Positions 1 through 10,500 of a stretch of 64,000 bases of DNA are shown here, piece after piece. A model generated the notes under the pieces. The model saw nothing but the letters and a program-made list of their open reading frames with translations, was not told the DNA's origin and ran no database searches. Made by a program: the position numbers and the translations under genes. The stretch's first letter is position 1; the number at the start of each line of letters is the position of its first letter. The DNA is from Oopsacas minuta (taxonomy: Eukaryota; Porifera; Hexactinellida; Lyssacinosida; Leucopsacidae): the NCBI GenBank assembly GCA_024704765.1, contig JAKMXF010000300.1, positions 62,001-126,000 of the forward strand, read 5' to 3'.

Positions 1-3000
1 GTTTTGAACAAATTCATTTGCCCTCTCTTGAATCTCAAGTTTATTGATACAGTGAAGATTAGAAAAATAAATTCTTATCTGGATGCTATTGCCATTTCCC
101 AAATCCGTTCTCCAAAAATAATTATTAGTTGTATCTCTCACTCGAAGGACATTACTGCTTCAGTAACTAGCAAAGAAGTTGACAAATTACTTCAAATTAT
201 AAATCAAGTTGATGTGAATTCACTTACCCAAGATGAAATTACTGTGCTGACTTGTCTCAAAGTCTTTCAGACTCAATCAGGAGAGTATTGTTCTTTGTCT
301 GATTGCGATCAATGCTTCATAAATAACTTCAACTTAGATTTAGGTACTGTACTACTACAAACACTTTTACAAAAGTATAGATTAGTCATTTTCTCTTCAA
401 ATAATTCAAGCTTAATTCAATCTTTGGGTAGAAGAGCTAAGATACAAATTTTAGACGTGTCTCACTTGCTCTCAGGGATGATATTCCCTCATCTCGCTGA
501 AATACCGGTTGAGGAACAGAAGAAAATTATTATTTTCATATCACATAATCTAGATGGCCGAATGAACTTATCAAACTTAATTAGAACTTTGGCTAAAATT
601 GCTTTTGTGTTAAGCGATGACGGGCGAAAATTTAGATTCAATCAGTTCTATTCTCCCGAAATGACATTCTTTACAAAATTCCATTCTCACACTACTCTAC
701 CTTTGTTATGGAGAGATGGTGGCATTAGACATCTCATTATAAAGCTGGGACTACGGACTGAAATTTCACTTCAAGATATACATGACGTAATACTAATGTT
801 TTCTCAAAAAATATTCCCAAGTTCAGATCTACCTGAACTATTTGATGCATTTCGACCTATCCTACAAGCTAACAAAGAATTAGACTTGACAACTCTTCAC
901 AATATTGCTAATATTCAATTTCTCCCTGTCTGGAGAATAGAATGTATTACAGCAGCTAATGAAAAAACATATTCTGAAAATTTAGTTAGATTCTGTGATG
1001 CTCAGCTAAGACAGTTTCAAAACTGTTGTTGTACAACAGCCTGGATCCACAAATTCGACTTTAATTTCCCAACAGAATACTACCAACATCTTCGCATTGG
1101 AGAATATCCAGATCCTGCTACAGTGAGGGATCATTTAATCAAAATCACCAATCAAATAATACAGGTCTATTCTCTTTTAAATATACCAACTTGTTATGAA
1201 AAATATTTCCGGAAATCTTACGAGCTTCTAGAAATGAAGTTTCCAGCTGAAATATCTTATGAAGGACTTTTCAATTTACCTTGCATTCTATGGGACAATA
1301 AACTGTACTACCCAATCAATATGTTAATTAGTTCAAATGAGATTCTATCTCCGTTTGTCATACAACTGCCTGCAAAACTCGCAGGAGACTATTTGAATTT
1401 TTTCAAACGAATCAAGGTCAGTGAGAGAGCTACATACAAACATTTTGCGCTTGTTCTATTAGAAATATCAGAGCACTTACGTTTATCCGATATTGAATTG
1501 AGTGAGAGTGATTTCTTACAACAATCTGAAAAAGTTTTCAACAGCTTCATATCTGCATTAAGAGAATTACAGATAAATCAAATATCTTTTTGCCTTGACT
1601 TGAATCAAACCATGCTTTTAACAAGAGACAGTAAGCTTGTTTCGAGCATCAACGTGGTATTTGCAGACAATCTTTCCCTACTTTCAAGGGTGATAAAACT
1701 AGATATAAATATAAATATTTTGAAACCATTAGAGCCTGATGAAAATAAATCATGTGTACCTCCAAGTTGTCTTAATTTGAACAATCTAACTGAACTTGTG
1801 TCTGAACAAATACATCCTAATGTATTGAATAATAATACAATTTCTCTAGGAACTTATTCTTCTCAACAACTACAAAAGACTTTGAAATGTCAGGTTGTAT
1901 TTCGTTCAATGCGTAGATTATACTTCCATTTGACGAAGAAAGATTTAGAAAAATTGTTGCTATTGAATGGAGAAACTTGTTTCAATGATGATGGCCTCTC
2001 CCATCCTGGTTTCCAGTCTATCTCATTTATTCTAAATAGTTTAATAGTAGTGTCTGTGACACAAATCGATACTATCATTAATGACAACCGTCAAAATCCT
2101 CCTGTACAATACCCTCTGGATAACTCATGTAGCTGTTACATTAATAAATCTAATAATCAATTTCTACTATCAAATCATAACTCTAAATCAAAATGTATGC
2201 AAAAAGACATAGCTTATTCTATCAATACTCATCTTGGTGGTATTTTTACAGATGTACTTTCATATTTTGAGCTCTGCTTCATGTTGGATCCTTATGATAT
2301 AATGGACAAGTTAGATGAATATAATATCAGTAGAGACCCTTGGGCAATACCCCCACCACCTCCTCCACCTGTTCCCATACCATCAGGTACAGTTTATAGC
2401 ACGCCTAGTTCTCATTATGTAGCTTCTACACCCTCTTACTCTTACTCCTATTCAGCCCCTAGGTACAGACCCAAACCGCGAGGGATTTCAATCGGGAAGC
2501 CTGATCTTCCTGCTGCTAGACTATGGCTTTTGATAGCACAATGTGATATTATGGCTGCAAAGAAACTAATTAGACAAACACCACCAGATAATGTTAATGC
2601 ATTTCCCTCACATGCTTGTTTCTTCTGTTTTGAAGCTGTAATAAAGATATTCACAGCTCTGTTACACTACAAGGGATCCAAAGATAGACTTAATTCTGAG
2701 CGAAATTTAAGATTTCATATTGATCATATTCCTTACCTTATACCAGGACAACCTCAAATGTATACGACAATTGAAGAGTTGACAATTCCTCTAATGAACT
2801 ATGATATAGACACTCGCATTCCTAGTGCTACAATTGGTTGCTATATTCCTCAGCAGACAATTACATTAGAACAAGCTATAGAGGCTATACAGAATGCTGA
2901 AGAAATTATTAATCTTATAACAAACGAGTTACCTGTTATGAAAGAAATGATGCTTGATCAGAACGATCCTATTTTCCGGTGTCTGACCTCTAATCAGCCT

Positions 3001-3087
3001 CATCTAATTACCGAAGTCCTCAATTGTAAGTTATTACAGTCAACTCTCTTCATATCGAATACACTCTGTAATAAAATGTTTAGCTAA
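1..3087 (+). CDS. Sacsin-like giant protein, C-terminal part with HEPN domain (5' partial)
   Basis: The frame is open from base 1 with no start codon, so this is the 3' part of a longer gene. About 1,028 codons are visible. The N-terminal part resembles sacsin repeat regions (for example a segment near residues 80-90 reading LTCLKVFQTQSGEY, like the LPIF-type motif of sacsin). A polyproline run lies near residues 780-790. Residues about 835-985 form a HEPN-like domain, starting PAARLWLLIAQCDIMAAKK and ending in a helical TLEQAIEAIQNAEEIINLI segment as in the sacsin C-terminus. Sacsin is a multi-thousand-residue co-chaperone; HEPN domains bind nucleotides. I see no J-domain before the HEPN. 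The frame stops at 3085-3087, but a consensus donor at 3026 could instead splice it to the PARP exon downstream. Family identification is by eye; the HEPN call is firmer than the sacsin call. Confidence 0.6.
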   Translation, partial: VLNKFICPLLNLKFIDTVKIRKINSYLDAIAISQIRSPKIIISCISHSKDITASVTSKEVDKLLQIINQVDVNSLTQDEITVLTCLKVFQTQSGEYCSLSDCDQCFINNFNLDLGTVLLQTLLQKYRLVIFSSNNSSLIQSLGRRAKIQILDVSHLLSGMIFPHLAEIPVEEQKKIIIFISHNLDGRMNLSNLIRTLAKIAFVLSDDGRKFRFNQFYSPEMTFFTKFHSHTTLPLLWRDGGIRHLIIKLGLRTEISLQDIHDVILMFSQKIFPSSDLPELFDAFRPILQANKELDLTTLHNIANIQFLPVWRIECITAANEKTYSENLVRFCDAQLRQFQNCCCTTAWIHKFDFNFPTEYYQHLRIGEYPDPATVRDHLIKITNQIIQVYSLLNIPTCYEKYFRKSYELLEMKFPAEISYEGLFNLPCILWDNKLYYPINMLISSNEILSPFVIQLPAKLAGDYLNFFKRIKVSERATYKHFALVLLEISEHLRLSDIELSESDFLQQSEKVFNSFISALRELQINQISFCLDLNQTMLLTRDSKLVSSINVVFADNLSLLSRVIKLDININILKPLEPDENKSCVPPSCLNLNNLTELVSEQIHPNVLNNNTISLGTYSSQQLQKTLKCQVVFRSMRRLYFHLTKKDLEKLLLLNGETCFNDDGLSHPGFQSISFILNSLIVVSVTQIDTIINDNRQNPPVQYPLDNSCSCYINKSNNQFLLSNHNSKSKCMQKDIAYSINTHLGGIFTDVLSYFELCFMLDPYDIMDKLDEYNISRDPWAIPPPPPPPVPIPSGTVYSTPSSHYVASTPSYSYSYSAPRYRPKPRGISIGKPDLPAARLWLLIAQCDIMAAKKLIRQTPPDNVNAFPSHACFFCFEAVIKIFTALLHYKGSKDRLNSERNLRFHIDHIPYLIPGQPQMYTTIEELTIPLMNYDIDTRIPSATIGCYIPQQTITLEQAIEAIQNAEEIINLITNELPVMKEMMLDQNDPIFRCLTSNQPHLITEVLNCKLLQSTLFISNTLCNKMFS

Positions 3088-3455
3088 AATGGTAAAATAC
3101 CATCACTGATTTATTTATCTAATTTAACGTGGAGCATTTGGCTTCGGTGTAACGAGAATTGACTGCGTGTATTGTATAATTGATAGAATGGTAAGTTGCT
3201 CTGGTATTCAGAATCAGGCTTTTTGTCTAATTACGTACACTAAACGATATGAAGTTTTACATTTATTTTGCAAATTATAAAGAGATTAAAATCGTAGAAA
3301 CGTTTCTTTTGTTCAAAGTGTCTTTACCAAGACACTTTGACACATGTTATTTTTCAATATTCGTACATTTGGTGATAATTACTAAGTAAATTGACTTTCA
3401 TCTTTTTTTTTGTATGTATATTGGCAATTCTAAATTTAATTCTTAACTCCAATAG
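3026..3455 (+). other. Candidate intron joining HEPN and PARP coding segments
   Basis: A perfect donor core (GTAAGT, 3026-3031) lies just after the HEPN domain. A pyrimidine-rich tract and acceptor (CTCCAATAG, ending 3455) lie directly before the PARP domain. Removing 3026-3455 leaves T at 3025 plus TT at 3456-3457, which makes a Phe codon and keeps the downstream PARP frame open (F-D-V-G-T-L-M). An AATAAA at 3070-3075 inside the interval is an alternative reading in which the upstream gene simply ends. A fragment of a pogo-like repeat end lies at 3142-3165. Confidence 0.45.
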
Positions 3456-3472
3456 TTGACGTGGGAACATTA

Positions 3473-4030
3473 ATGTGTCAGGTTTTGCTCAATCCAGAAG
3501 ATGAAGAGTTTAAAAATATTTCTCGCTGTTTCCATAACTCAATGCCTTACAGTGAGGTTATATTTATCAAGAAAATCTTCAATCCAACCAGCTGGGAAGC
3601 ATTTAAAGCAAACTTTATCCGTGAAACTAATAAAAACCCAGACAGCTGTATCTCCATTCGTACTCTCTTCCACGGATCAAGCGACACAAACCCTGAACTC
3701 ATAATTAACGATCCAGAAGGTTTTAATATGCAGTATGCACAAAGAGGTCTTTGGGGTTGTGGCATTTACTTTGCAACAAACTGTTCTTATTCGCATACGT
3801 ATCGTTATGATTTGGGAGATGGTTTGTGTAGCGTGTTTGTAGCAACAGTATTCATTGGCTATGCAAAAGAGATGACTAGAGATAGGAATATTACATGTCC
3901 ACCCATACGCCCCAATAGCTCAGAGAGGTATCATAGTGTACAGGGGAGATTGGGAGGTGAGGTCATCCATATTGTCTATAAAAACTGTATGGCTTACCCA
4001 TCATATATTATTACATATAGGAAAAATTAG
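3473..4030 (+). CDS. PARP catalytic domain (mono-ADP-ribosyltransferase type)
   Basis: The product is a nearly bare PARP catalytic domain. It has the N-terminal helical lead-in (FHNSM then IKKIFNPTSWEAF), the NAD-binding His in TLFHGSS, the GIYFA motif and the YSHTY tyrosine segment. The last motif reads YPSYIITY, with no acidic residue where polymerising PARP1-type enzymes carry the catalytic Glu, so if active it should be a mono-ADP-ribosyltransferase like PARP10/11/12/14. The first ATG is at 3473, giving 185 residues. The frame continues upstream to an acceptor-like site at 3455, so the region may be the terminal exon of the HEPN gene upstream. As a stand-alone protein it would have no targeting or binding domain, which is unusual for animal PARPs. 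Confidence 0.75.
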   Translation: MCQVLLNPEDEEFKNISRCFHNSMPYSEVIFIKKIFNPTSWEAFKANFIRETNKNPDSCISIRTLFHGSSDTNPELIINDPEGFNMQYAQRGLWGCGIYFATNCSYSHTYRYDLGDGLCSVFVATVFIGYAKEMTRDRNITCPPIRPNSSERYHSVQGRLGGEVIHIVYKNCMAYPSYIITYRKN

Positions 4031-4464
4031 TGTGAATATTTTATGTATATCTTAGCCTTGAAAAGGATTATCTTTTGTAGTTTAGTTTGTGAAATATTTA
4101 ATGTGGTTGTATATTTATTACGTATTAAGCCCACCATACACAGCGTAACATTGTACATAGTCCTCAAAATTCCAAAAACCAATTTCATTGAACAATGTTG
4201 CATCGTGTATGGTGGGTTTTAAGCTAATTATTGCATTATATATTCACATCAATAATACCAGAATAACCAACTTTGATCTTTGGCTGTGTCCTGACATGAA
4301 GCTCACATATCGAGCCGTCGAGATTTACTAAACAGCATAATTATTGTGCTTACCCAAGTAACCAAAGCTATTTATTTGTTTGGTTCTGTTTCTGATTAAC
4401 CGGTGGCCTAAGCTCAAACCAATATCCCTATTAAACGGTTGATTGTATATTTTGCTATACGTAG
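4031..4464. other. Intergenic gap with MITE and repeat fragment
   Basis: The gap separates the PARP and CACTN genes. It contains the TTAA-flanked inverted-repeat element listed separately. At about 4367-4413 it also has a fragment resembling the repeat at 30183-30351 (shared text TTTGTTTGGTTCTGTTTCTG and GGTGGC). The sequence just before the CACTN ATG (GCTATACGTAG) could be a splice acceptor. No other gene is seen. Confidence 0.5.
4125..4222. mobile_element. Short TTAA-bounded MITE
   Basis: The left end TTAAGCCCACCATACACA and right end TGTATGGTGGGTTTTAA are inverted copies about 98 bp apart, each starting at TTAA. A degenerate relative lies at about 16863-16925, and a clear right end (TTGCATCGTGTATGGTGGGC plus TTAA) lies at 23091-23114. 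TTAA targets are typical of piggyBac-type transposases, but the family assignment is only inferred. Confidence 0.6.
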
Positions 4465-6105
4465 ATGGCTAAATTACATGATACACAAGAGTATACAGAT
4501 TTAGACAATCCATTTGGAGATGATAATCTCACTACTCCGTTTGTGTGGGCGAAGAAGAGAGAAGCGACTGAAAAGAAGATCAACAAACGACTGTCTAAAC
4601 GTGAACACACTCATCGCGACACTGAGAGTCAGAGACTGAATAGAGAAGAACTGTTACGTGTCAAAAAGCGCAGAAAAGAACGCGAAATTGAACTAAAAGA
4701 GAGAGAAGAGGATAGGAACAGAGAACAACGTAAGAAAGAAACGGAACATTTTAGAATTTGGGAGAAACAAGAAGATGAGTTTCACTTGAATCAGGTCAAA
4801 ACACGTTCAGATATACGCCTAAGTTCCAACAGAGCTAAACCAATAGACAAACTAGCTAACTACATTAATCTGTCATCATCTGATAATGTTAATGAATTAC
4901 AGATAGAAGATCCATGTAAAATATTGTGTGGGGTGTGTGTAGGGGATCTTGAAGATTTGATAGAAGATATTAAAGTTTATGTCAGAATGGAGGAAGGTAC
5001 GAATCTACATTTTTGGCAGGATATATCTATAATAGCAGAGGAAGAAGTGACGTCACTGAAACGATTAGAGAATAACTCGAACAGTAGAGCTGTAATAAAC
5101 GCTCAATTGTCACCAGAAGTTGCTAGCTTGTTTAAAGATAAATCTCATTCTGAATTAGCTTCTTTGTACGTACAGATTGAATCTAGTCTAAACAAACAGG
5201 AATTGGATGGGAGAGCTTATTGGGAAACAGTGTTAAGACAACTCAGATCTCATATGGCGAGATTAAGACTGAAGGAAAGACACCAGGAAATGTTGAACAG
5301 AAAATTAATTTCATTGAAAGCAGAAAATTCTGTGAATAAGACTGAGTCAGAATTATCATGTGATAAGGACGTGAGTAAAACAACAAGGGATATTACAGTA
5401 CATACTTCTAGTAATGCAATGTCTGAACAATGTACTGATATTTCTGGTATTAGCAATGAAGATTCTAGTTTCTACTTATACGAACAGGGTCGTTATTCTC
5501 CTAACCTTCTCTCTCTATCTGAAGTATCTGATGAACAGGTTATCAGTAGTACACAAGCAGATACAGGATTGTTAATTGCTCAGTCACGTGTCATGCGTGG
5601 AGAGCTAGCTGATGATAAGTTATGTAGCTCCGAATCAGATGAGAAAATGGTCAGTCGAGCTGAACAGAGCGATTTCACAGAAGGAGAAGACTTCACGACT
5701 GAAGTACGAATTGAACAACAATATCTTTGGATGGATAAGTATAAACCTAGAAAACCACGTTACTTCAATAGAGTACACACTGGGTTTGAATGGAATAAAT
5801 ATAATCAAACTCATTATGATCATGATAATCCACCTCCTAAGATTGTACAAGGCTACAAGTTCAATATATTCTACCCTGATTTAATTAATAAGACTAAAAC
5901 ACCGGAATATTTCCTCGAACCTTGTAAAGACAGTAAAGAATTTGTCATTCTACGTTTCCGTGCAGGTCCACCTTATGAAGATATAGCTTTCAAGGTTGTG
6001 AACAGAGAATGGGAGTATTCGTATAAACACGGGTTCAGGTCTCAGTTTAATTGTAACATATTCCAACTTTGGTTTCACTACAAAAGGAACAGATATAGAA
6101 AATGA
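4465..6105 (+). CDS. CACTN: Cactin, splicing-associated nuclear protein
   Basis: The 546-aa frame matches Cactin along its length. It has the DNPFGDDNL...FVWAKK start block, an Arg/Glu-rich coiled segment (about residues 35-100) and the HFRIWEKQEDEFHL and RAKPIDKLANYI motifs of the mid domain. A spacer rich in acidic and Ser residues follows. The C-terminal cactin domain runs WMDKYKPRKPRYFNRVHTG to FQLWFHYKRNRYRK at the very end. Cactin works in pre-mRNA splicing with spliceosomal partners and was first found as an NF-kB/Cactus interactor. Human cactin is about 758 aa with a long RS-rich N-terminus; here that part is almost absent. Either it was lost or an upstream exon exists, since the ATG follows a TAG that could be an acceptor. 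It is single-exon as read. Confidence 0.95.
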   Translation: MAKLHDTQEYTDLDNPFGDDNLTTPFVWAKKREATEKKINKRLSKREHTHRDTESQRLNREELLRVKKRRKEREIELKEREEDRNREQRKKETEHFRIWEKQEDEFHLNQVKTRSDIRLSSNRAKPIDKLANYINLSSSDNVNELQIEDPCKILCGVCVGDLEDLIEDIKVYVRMEEGTNLHFWQDISIIAEEEVTSLKRLENNSNSRAVINAQLSPEVASLFKDKSHSELASLYVQIESSLNKQELDGRAYWETVLRQLRSHMARLRLKERHQEMLNRKLISLKAENSVNKTESELSCDKDVSKTTRDITVHTSSNAMSEQCTDISGISNEDSSFYLYEQGRYSPNLLSLSEVSDEQVISSTQADTGLLIAQSRVMRGELADDKLCSSESDEKMVSRAEQSDFTEGEDFTTEVRIEQQYLWMDKYKPRKPRYFNRVHTGFEWNKYNQTHYDHDNPPPKIVQGYKFNIFYPDLINKTKTPEYFLEPCKDSKEFVILRFRAGPPYEDIAFKVVNREWEYSYKHGFRSQFNCNIFQLWFHYKRNRYRK

Positions 6106-6434
6106 TACTACATTCTTAGAGCAATTTCTTGTCTCTGAATTAATGTCTTTATTTGGAATTAATATTAATATTTAAAACTTACTATTACTTCCTTTATTCT
6201 GATGCTTTTTAGGATATTTTAATTAATTTACACAACTAAACCGAAAACCAATGTTGCAAGGAAAATATGGTTTAATAATATGTCTTTCATATGATTAGAC
6301 ATAGATTTTTAATTATTTAATGTCCATTAAGCAACGAATCATTTATTTCTGAAAATTCTTTGTAATAGTTAATTATGATTATCCCTATTCACTGTCAATA
6401 TATATACATACACATAGTTACGTAATATGAGAGT
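6106..6434. other. Intergenic gap, CACTN to WRAP53
   Basis: This AT-rich stretch holds a short run of TATATATACATACACAT before the WRAP53 ATG. I see no gene or repeat family in it. Confidence 0.4.
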
Positions 6435-7568
6435 ATGCAATTAGCAAACCAATTGATTAATTCGGCTATTCCCAATCCATTAACCCATATATCAGCTGAT
6501 TACGAGAGTGGACATATATTCAACAATTATCTACGTGGTTGTAAATGGTCTCCAGACGGTACTTGCCTACTCACATCAAGTAATGACAAGTGTATGCGTA
6601 TTTTCGAGCTAGATTTAATCCTTGATTCGAGTTTTGATTCTACCTCCTCTTCAGCTGCTCTGGTGCTGTATGAGCCGGAGATAGTATATGATTATGCATG
6701 GTACCCTGCTATGTGTTCTGAAGCTCCATTGACTTGTTGCTTGGTTACAACGTCTAGAGACTGTCCAGTTCATCTATGGGATGCTTACACAGGGTCTGTT
6801 AGGTGTTCTTACCTACCTTATGATCATGTACAGGAATTACATGCTCCATACTCTGTGTGTTTCTCTGCTGATGGTGATTATATTATTTGTGGTATGAAGC
6901 ATTACCTTAAAGTATTCCACACAGCTATCCCTGGTTCATATTCTACTAATATTCAACTGGTTTTGGGTAAGAAACATATTCCTAACAATATTGTTTCCAC
7001 AGTCACCACACGTGGAAGCGCTATTTTGTTCGGCTCATTTGGGGGGAATGTAGGTTTGGTTGGGGAGACAGGAAAAATAGAGTTACTGCTAGAAGCACAT
7101 ACACAAGGAGTTACACATATTGATGTAACAGCTGATGGAAATTATGTTGTAGCTGGAGGGAGAAAGAATAACAATATTTTTATTTGGGATCTGCGAAATA
7201 CAACACAGTTTGTAGCTAAATTGAATAGAATATCACTAACAAGTCAAAAGATATATTTCGATATTGACAAATCTAATTCTATAGTGTCTGGGAACCAGGA
7301 TGGTAATATTAGTGTTTGGAGCGAATATACGTGGAAATCTCATAGGGAAAATTTGAATGGAATTTCTCCGGATTCTCAAATACTTGCGCATAAAGATTCT
7401 GTGAATGGAATAAGTGTGCATCCGAGTAGAGGCTTGATAGCTAGTGCTTCTGGTGAGAGGAAATTTTGGGTTGATTTTGACTTGGAGTATGGAGAAGATG
7501 AAGAAATGTCAACTGTTTCTTCAGAGAATTGTATTAAAATTTGGAATAATTTCAATAGATTTATATGA
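6435..7568 (+). CDS. WRAP53: WD40 protein, telomerase Cajal body protein 1
   Basis: The 377-aa WD-repeat protein has TCAB1 features: CKWSPDGTCLLTSSNDKCMRIF in the first blade, YDYAWYPAM, TSRDCPVHLWDAYTGSVRCSY and FSADGDYIICGMKHYLKVF. TCAB1 binds the CAB box of scaRNAs and telomerase RNA and delivers them to Cajal bodies. About six or seven blades can be counted; the last includes NCIKIWNNF at the C-terminus. The protein is shorter than the human one (about 548 aa), lacking its proline-rich N-terminus and much of the tail. The ATG at 6435 starts close to the first conserved block. It lies downstream of CACTN on the same strand, with 329 bp between. Confidence 0.92.
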   Translation: MQLANQLINSAIPNPLTHISADYESGHIFNNYLRGCKWSPDGTCLLTSSNDKCMRIFELDLILDSSFDSTSSSAALVLYEPEIVYDYAWYPAMCSEAPLTCCLVTTSRDCPVHLWDAYTGSVRCSYLPYDHVQELHAPYSVCFSADGDYIICGMKHYLKVFHTAIPGSYSTNIQLVLGKKHIPNNIVSTVTTRGSAILFGSFGGNVGLVGETGKIELLLEAHTQGVTHIDVTADGNYVVAGGRKNNNIFIWDLRNTTQFVAKLNRISLTSQKIYFDIDKSNSIVSGNQDGNISVWSEYTWKSHRENLNGISPDSQILAHKDSVNGISVHPSRGLIASASGERKFWVDFDLEYGEDEEMSTVSSENCIKIWNNFNRFI

Positions 7569-10500
7569 CGTAATATATTGGCAACAACACATTCTAATGA
7601 AGTAAAACATAATTTTACGTTGTAATTTTGAATAATATAGTTGCAGTTTCATATTTTATTGCTCCATTACATGAAGTTACTACCTACGTATCTTTGTTCA
7701 ATTTTGAAACCATTCTTTTTGGGTTGGAGTTTCTTGTCGTTTCGGTTTGTGTGTTGACCTGTAGCATTATTGCTTCGAGAACGTGATAGCATTAAACATT
7801 TTGCAATGGAGTATGTTATTCTGTGGAGGTATAGCTTGACATTGGCATTTTTAGTATTTCTATTAGGATGTTGTACTTAATATTAGCAGAAGCACTTTTT
7901 GTAAAACACTAAATTATTTACAGAATTTTATTGTCCTTGTTGAACTTTGACAAAATGATATATTGCATATAACTTTATGACAATTGTTACTCAACAATAT
8001 TTTAAGAATATTTCATAAGATACAATTGTACAATATTGCTAACTACACTCGTACTATATTTATATTTAATGGGAGAATGTTTTCATCTTTCGATCTTTCC
8101 CGAATTGAAACCTATCATCTTTGTTCTAATTTAGAAAATAAGAAATATCAGTTTTGTTTCAATCGTGTATTATTCTACATAATTTGTTCTCATTTATGTA
8201 GTTGATTTGAAATAAATTCACAAATTGCTAATTTCCTGTTTAGCCTGAGAAATGTGCACACATTACCACATTCTAAATATATGGGAACATTTATCTGTTA
8301 CTATTTACTCTGTTAGTACTGTAGTAAGCATGTTAATAACCTACGTACAAGTACCTAAGTCTTATCGAATACTTGAACTGATAATTCGAATACTTGAACT
8401 GATTACTTGAGCACATTATCTGACTAAGTAAGAATCTTAGAATGATAGAATAGAGTGTATAAGCCCTCCATTGCGATATCATACATTTGAATAATTATTA
8501 CGTTTGGTGAGCACATTCACTTTTCGTATAAATGTGAATTCCAATATTAATTATACAAACATATGCCTTATTCAGGGAATTAATGTCCCATGGAATAACC
8601 CCGAAGAAATTTGACTCACTAACATTAACAGGAAATGGGGCAGAGCATTTTTGAATACACAAAATTAACGCGATTATTATTCGAATAATTCAATTTTTCC
8701 AAAACCTTCCCAAAATGCTAGGCTTCCAATCTACTATATGGTATCCTCTCAATTCAGTTGTACATCGGGAATAGCTTGAAGTTCTGAATATCAATCGGGT
8801 GACTATGTAGGAAATAAAACCGCGAAATAAAAAGTGGTCGAATACTTCATGGAAATAAACGCGAAATGTTAAATTTCGTTAATTTGTAATTAAGTAATGA
8901 ATTGGGAACAGAAGTGCAGAAATTAGTGTTTCAAGTCTTTGCTCCAGCTAATATTTTAAGAATATGTCTACCACTGCAAATTCATTGCACATTTATGAGT
9001 ATTTAATTGATCTTAACAGACGGTAAATTCACATAATTGAATCTTATTGTCAGCTACTGAACCAATCAAGTATTAATTATTATATAAAACTGTCCACATT
9101 CTCTAGATTTTATAACTCTACACTCAATTATGGCGAAATATTTCATAATAACTATATTCATTCGCTTATTACTAATACAATACTACAATAGTGTATTTAT
9201 GAAATTATAATTGTCTGTATAAAACTGATCATATGCTCGACCACTTGGTAGACTCATTAATCTTAACTTCACTTCCTGATGACAGCGCTGATATAACACC
9301 CACTTCAATTCTCGATACAGCAAATCATAGCACGAAAATTTGTTGTAATATTATTTATGTGAATAATAATTATCTTGCGTTTTTTCTGATAAATATTCAA
9401 AACAAATCGAGAGTGTACGCTTTATCATGCTAAACTCACTGAATGTCTATTATTTCATATCATTTAGATTTTTTATGATTATGCATCCACAAGGATATGC
9501 GAATTTTTATTTCAGGAAAATTAGTAAGATTGGTAAAATGGTTTATCAATTTTTCCTGAATCGATATTTTCTTCTTTTTTGGGATTGTTTTTGCTTAATC
9601 CTTCGAAAAATATGATAGTTTAATTTTTAATAATCGCGATATTCTGCAGAGATTCGACAAGTAACACTAGTCTCTTTATTCAATTCGTTTTCAAATGTTT
9701 CCAGGATTCCCGCTGAGTTTTGTGATAATAATGTTAACTGTAATTACAAGATTATGTAGAACTGGGCTGAAACATTTCCCAAATTAATATACTTCTCGTT
9801 ACGTAGGATTATTTTGATATATTCACTGTTCAACTACCTGAGATGTTATTGTAACCTAGCTACAGTTGAGCATTACTTTGATTTACCAGAACTCCTTTGA
9901 ATGGTTGTGTTCATGTGATGTGAGCCTTTGAATTATGAAGCAATTTCTTATCATCCTAACTGTAATGTATAATATTTGTTTTAGTAGAAATTGCTAATGT
10001 ATATTGATATTATGTTTAAAACACGCCTATTAGACTAATACAAAGAGATTCTTGCTAATCCTGAACACACAAATCATTGAGTTATACTCACTCTAGAGCA
10101 GATTGTGCGTAGATATATACAACAGTATATGACACTTATGATGAGTTAATATAATAGAAAGGAAGTTAGCTGATAGAATGTCATAACTACATTATTAACA
10201 ATAATGATGTGGTTATGACATGTCTTTGAACTATTGGTAGATTTGATTAAATTTGCGGATAATTACTACAAATTGCTTATATCTAGAAAGCTACAACTCT
10301 GCTTTGTTCTAATTGTGATCCAAATACACAATTATTGCAGAAAATCATTTTCATTAAAGTTTTCCTACATTGATCTTTATTGATTTATGATTTGCTTAGA
10401 ACAAATTTCTGAGACTCTTTATAACTAGAAATATCATCTTTATCTATTAATTTAATTTGAAGATGAAAACAAAAAGTATTTGAGAATTGATTACTTTTGT

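Noticed and set aside
9233-9433. 66-codon frame beginning with a less AT-driven stretch (about 35 residues)
   Set aside because: The first half looks somewhat protein-like, but there is no splice evidence or similarity I can support.
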